A stretch of DNA of 15,663 nt from NCBI GenBank assembly GCA_045588915.1, contig JAZNFA010000005.1, positions 1 to 15,663 of the forward strand, given 5' to 3'. The position numbers and the translations under genes were made by a program. Each line of letters opens with the position of its first letter. The first letter of the stretch is position 1. Below are positions 14,840 through 15,663 of the stretch, in pieces. The DNA is from RGIG8050 sp045588915. Lineage in GTDB: Bacteria; Bacillota; Clostridia; Christensenellales; UBA1242. Below the pieces are notes generated by a model. It had not been told where the DNA came from, did not search any database, and was given only the letters and a program-made list of their open reading frames with translations.

Positions 14840-14866
14840 AATAACTAAAATGCGTTATTAGTTTTT
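14840..14866 (+). terminator. Weak terminator-like hairpin after the DUF488 gene
   Basis: AATAAC (14840-14845) pairs with GTTATT (14854-14859) around an 8-nt loop, followed by AGTTTTT. The stem is short and AT-rich, and overlaps the 3' end of the convergent zinc-finger gene. It is plausible, not strong. Confidence 0.35.
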
Positions 14867-15229
14867 GTTATCAGTTAGCATATCGATAACAATCTCAATT
14901 TGTTCTTTCGCGCGTTCAATCATCTCGGGTTTGCCTAAATTTATTTTTAATCTGTTTAGAATTTTGATTGATTCTTCGTGTATTTGTTCATCTTTTGCAA
15001 CGATCATATATATTTTGGCCAGTGCAGTTTGTGTATCTTCAATTATTTTATTTTGTAGTTTTTGTAATTCTTTCTTTGTGTTTTCTATTTGGTCATGGTT
15101 AAGTAAATTACTACCGTACTTGATACAACTATCACAAATAAAACATTCACCATTAGGTGAACCTATCATTTTTCTTACCTCTTTTGAACTTTTCCCGCAA
15201 AAATTACAACAATAAATTTCTTTTTTCAT
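14858..15229 (-). CDS. Small protein with stand-alone ClpX-type C4 zinc finger and helical tail
   Basis: 123 residues. The N-terminal part, CNFCGKSSKEVRKMIGSP then CFICDSCI, is nearly the zinc-binding domain of ClpX (C8-x2-C11 ... C32-x2-C35). The spacing between Cys pairs is 20 instead of the 18 in E. coli ClpX, with a Gly-Glu-Cys turn in the middle. In ClpX this domain dimerises and recruits adaptors and substrates, but here no AAA+ ATPase follows. Residues ~45-120 are a charged Lys/Glu-rich, probably coiled-coil helix. It could be a ClpX adaptor-like or phage-derived regulator; that is inference. The start ATG at 15229 has no SD; a promoter lies right behind it. It is convergent with the dual-OB/DUF488 pair. 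Confidence 0.82.
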   Translation of the reverse strand: MKKEIYCCNFCGKSSKEVRKMIGSPNGECFICDSCIKYGSNLLNHDQIENTKKELQKLQNKIIEDTQTALAKIYMIVAKDEQIHEESIKILNRLKINLGKPEMIERAKEQIEIVIDMLTDNKN

Positions 15230-15236
15230 TGATTTA

Positions 15237-15265
15237 ATAATAACATTCTGGTTTTGTAATTACAA
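15237..15265 (-). promoter_or_regulatory. Extended -10 promoter for the zinc-finger gene
   Basis: On the minus strand, -35 TTGTAA (15265-15260), 17-nt spacer, -10 TATTAT (15242-15237) preceded by TGT (15245-15243). The -10 ends 7 nt before ATG 15229, so transcription would begin at or one base before the start codon; there is no SD, consistent with a leaderless transcript. Confidence 0.6.
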
Positions 15266-15373
15266 TAATTACGTAACTTTTTATTGTTAAAATTTGTATT
15301 CAATTTACATTACCTGCGTTCCGCCAAGAGCAAATAATACGAACTATGATGGTTTGTTGAATAATGTCTTTTA

Positions 15374-15413
15374 CACCCAAAAGTATTTTGGGGTGGTATT
15401 TACTTTGAGTAAA
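15374..15413. repeat. Two adjacent inverted repeats in the intergenic region
   Basis: CACCCAAAA (15374-15382) and TTTTGGGGTG (15386-15395) form a stem of about 9 pairs with one bulged G and a 3-nt loop. TTTAC/GTAAA (15399-15403 with 15409-15413) forms a second 5-bp stem. No U-tract follows on either strand, so this is not a simple terminator; it may be a protein-binding site or a structured RNA element. Confidence 0.45.
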
Positions 15414-15444
15414 ACATCGAGAAGTAAAACAAATATTTAGTATT

Positions 15445-15472
15445 TTGAAAGTTCTATTTTACAAGATATAAT
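15445..15472 (+). promoter_or_regulatory. Sigma-A promoter for the terminal nuclease-family gene
   Basis: -35 TTGAAA (15445-15450), 16-nt spacer and a perfect -10 TATAAT (15467-15472). Transcription should start near 15479, leaving a short leader that carries the SD AAAGGAG (15484-15490). Confidence 0.7.
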
Positions 15473-15495
15473 TCTATATACACAAAGGAGTTTTT

Positions 15496-15663
15496 ATGGC
15501 AGAAATAAAATTATTTAAAATAGGGAGCGAAGTTAAAGAGTTAAAATCTGGATGTACCACGATTGAGAAAGAATTACAAAATATAATCGAAAAAAATATG
15601 TTTGAATTTTTTGGAGTAAGATTTTTGCAAAGTGAATTTAGAATTGATAACGGTAGAATGGAC
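15496..15663 (+). CDS. DUF5655/DUF91-like nuclease-family protein (3' partial)
   Basis: Only the first 56 residues are inside the window. ATG 15496 has the SD AAAGGAG 5 nt upstream. The start (IKLFKIGSEVKELK), the EKELQNIIEKN helix, the FFGVRFLQSEF segment and the terminal NGRMD match the N-terminus of DUF5655/DUF91 (NucS-like) proteins, in which E-x-x-LQ-x-x-IE-x-N and GRID begin a PD-(D/E)xK-type nuclease fold; D56 would be the first catalytic Asp. These proteins are associated with DNA repair or processing; the activity here is inferred, and the catalytic E-x-K lies outside the window. It is the fourth accessory-type gene in a row. Confidence 0.7.
   Translation, partial: MAEIKLFKIGSEVKELKSGCTTIEKELQNIIEKNMFEFFGVRFLQSEFRIDNGRMD

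Noticed and set aside
14865..15215. Plus-strand open frame of 116 codons opposite the zinc-finger gene.
   Set aside because: Its Ser/Ile/Cys-rich composition is the antisense of the zinc finger and coiled coil; the minus-strand protein has a clear domain and promoter.
15256..15279. GTAATTAC palindrome and second ATTAC as an operator.
   Set aside because: It overlaps the -35 of the zinc-finger promoter, but short AT palindromes are expected by chance in this composition; there is no further support.

Overview
The window comes from an AT-rich bacterium using the standard bacterial code: Trp is TGG and TGA is a stop (e.g. 14291-14293). It has AAGGAG/AGGAGG-type Shine-Dalgarno (SD) sites, sigma-A-like promoters, InlB-type (Listeria-Bacteroides) repeats and Gram-positive style membrane-anchored proteins. 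The best guess is a low-GC Firmicute (Bacillota, class Bacilli, perhaps an uncultured host-associated lineage). That assignment is inference; there is no rRNA or phylogenetic marker here.

Left part (1-3904): a 5'-truncated polysaccharide flippase carrying a Nudix hydrolase on its C-terminus overlaps a divergent ITPase/HAM1-family protein. A convergent exported or membrane-tethered helical protein of unknown function follows on the minus strand. It diverges from a free-standing Nudix hydrolase across a short two-promoter region. Three nucleotide or pyrophosphate-type hydrolase domains thus lie within about 4 kb.

Middle (3905-10271): a tight three-gene operon. It begins with a 984-residue protein of unknown function (helical N-half, Gly/Ala-rich hydrophobic segments, acidic repeat-containing middle, EF-hand-like loop near the C-terminus). 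Next, with no gap, is a U32-family protein with the four-cysteine signature of the iron-sulfur RNA/quinone hydroxylases. Last, overlapping by one base, is an HI0933/YhiN-type flavoprotein. Characterised relatives of the last two modify neighbouring positions in the 23S rRNA peptidyl-transferase centre (RlhA and RdsA), so the pair may be an rRNA-modification module.

Right-centre (10272-13343): a 951-residue surface protein with an N-terminal membrane anchor, two InlB-type repeats and 17 full plus one partial kelch-like repeats of about 40 residues. The repeats are very similar at DNA level and include an 84-nt duplication with one mismatch. A strong terminator closes the unit.

Right end (13344-15663): a 300-base stretch without a recognised gene, then a cluster with accessory or defence-like character. 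It holds a dual-OB-like protein, a DUF488 protein, a minus-strand protein with a stand-alone ClpX-type zinc finger plus helical tail, and the start of a DUF5655/DUF91-like nuclease-family protein cut by the window end.

A cross-cutting observation: four genes (starts 3317-, 3428+, 14314+, 15229-) lack an SD and have a -10 element ending only 5-7 nt before the ATG. This predicts leaderless transcripts. Other genes here have clear SDs.
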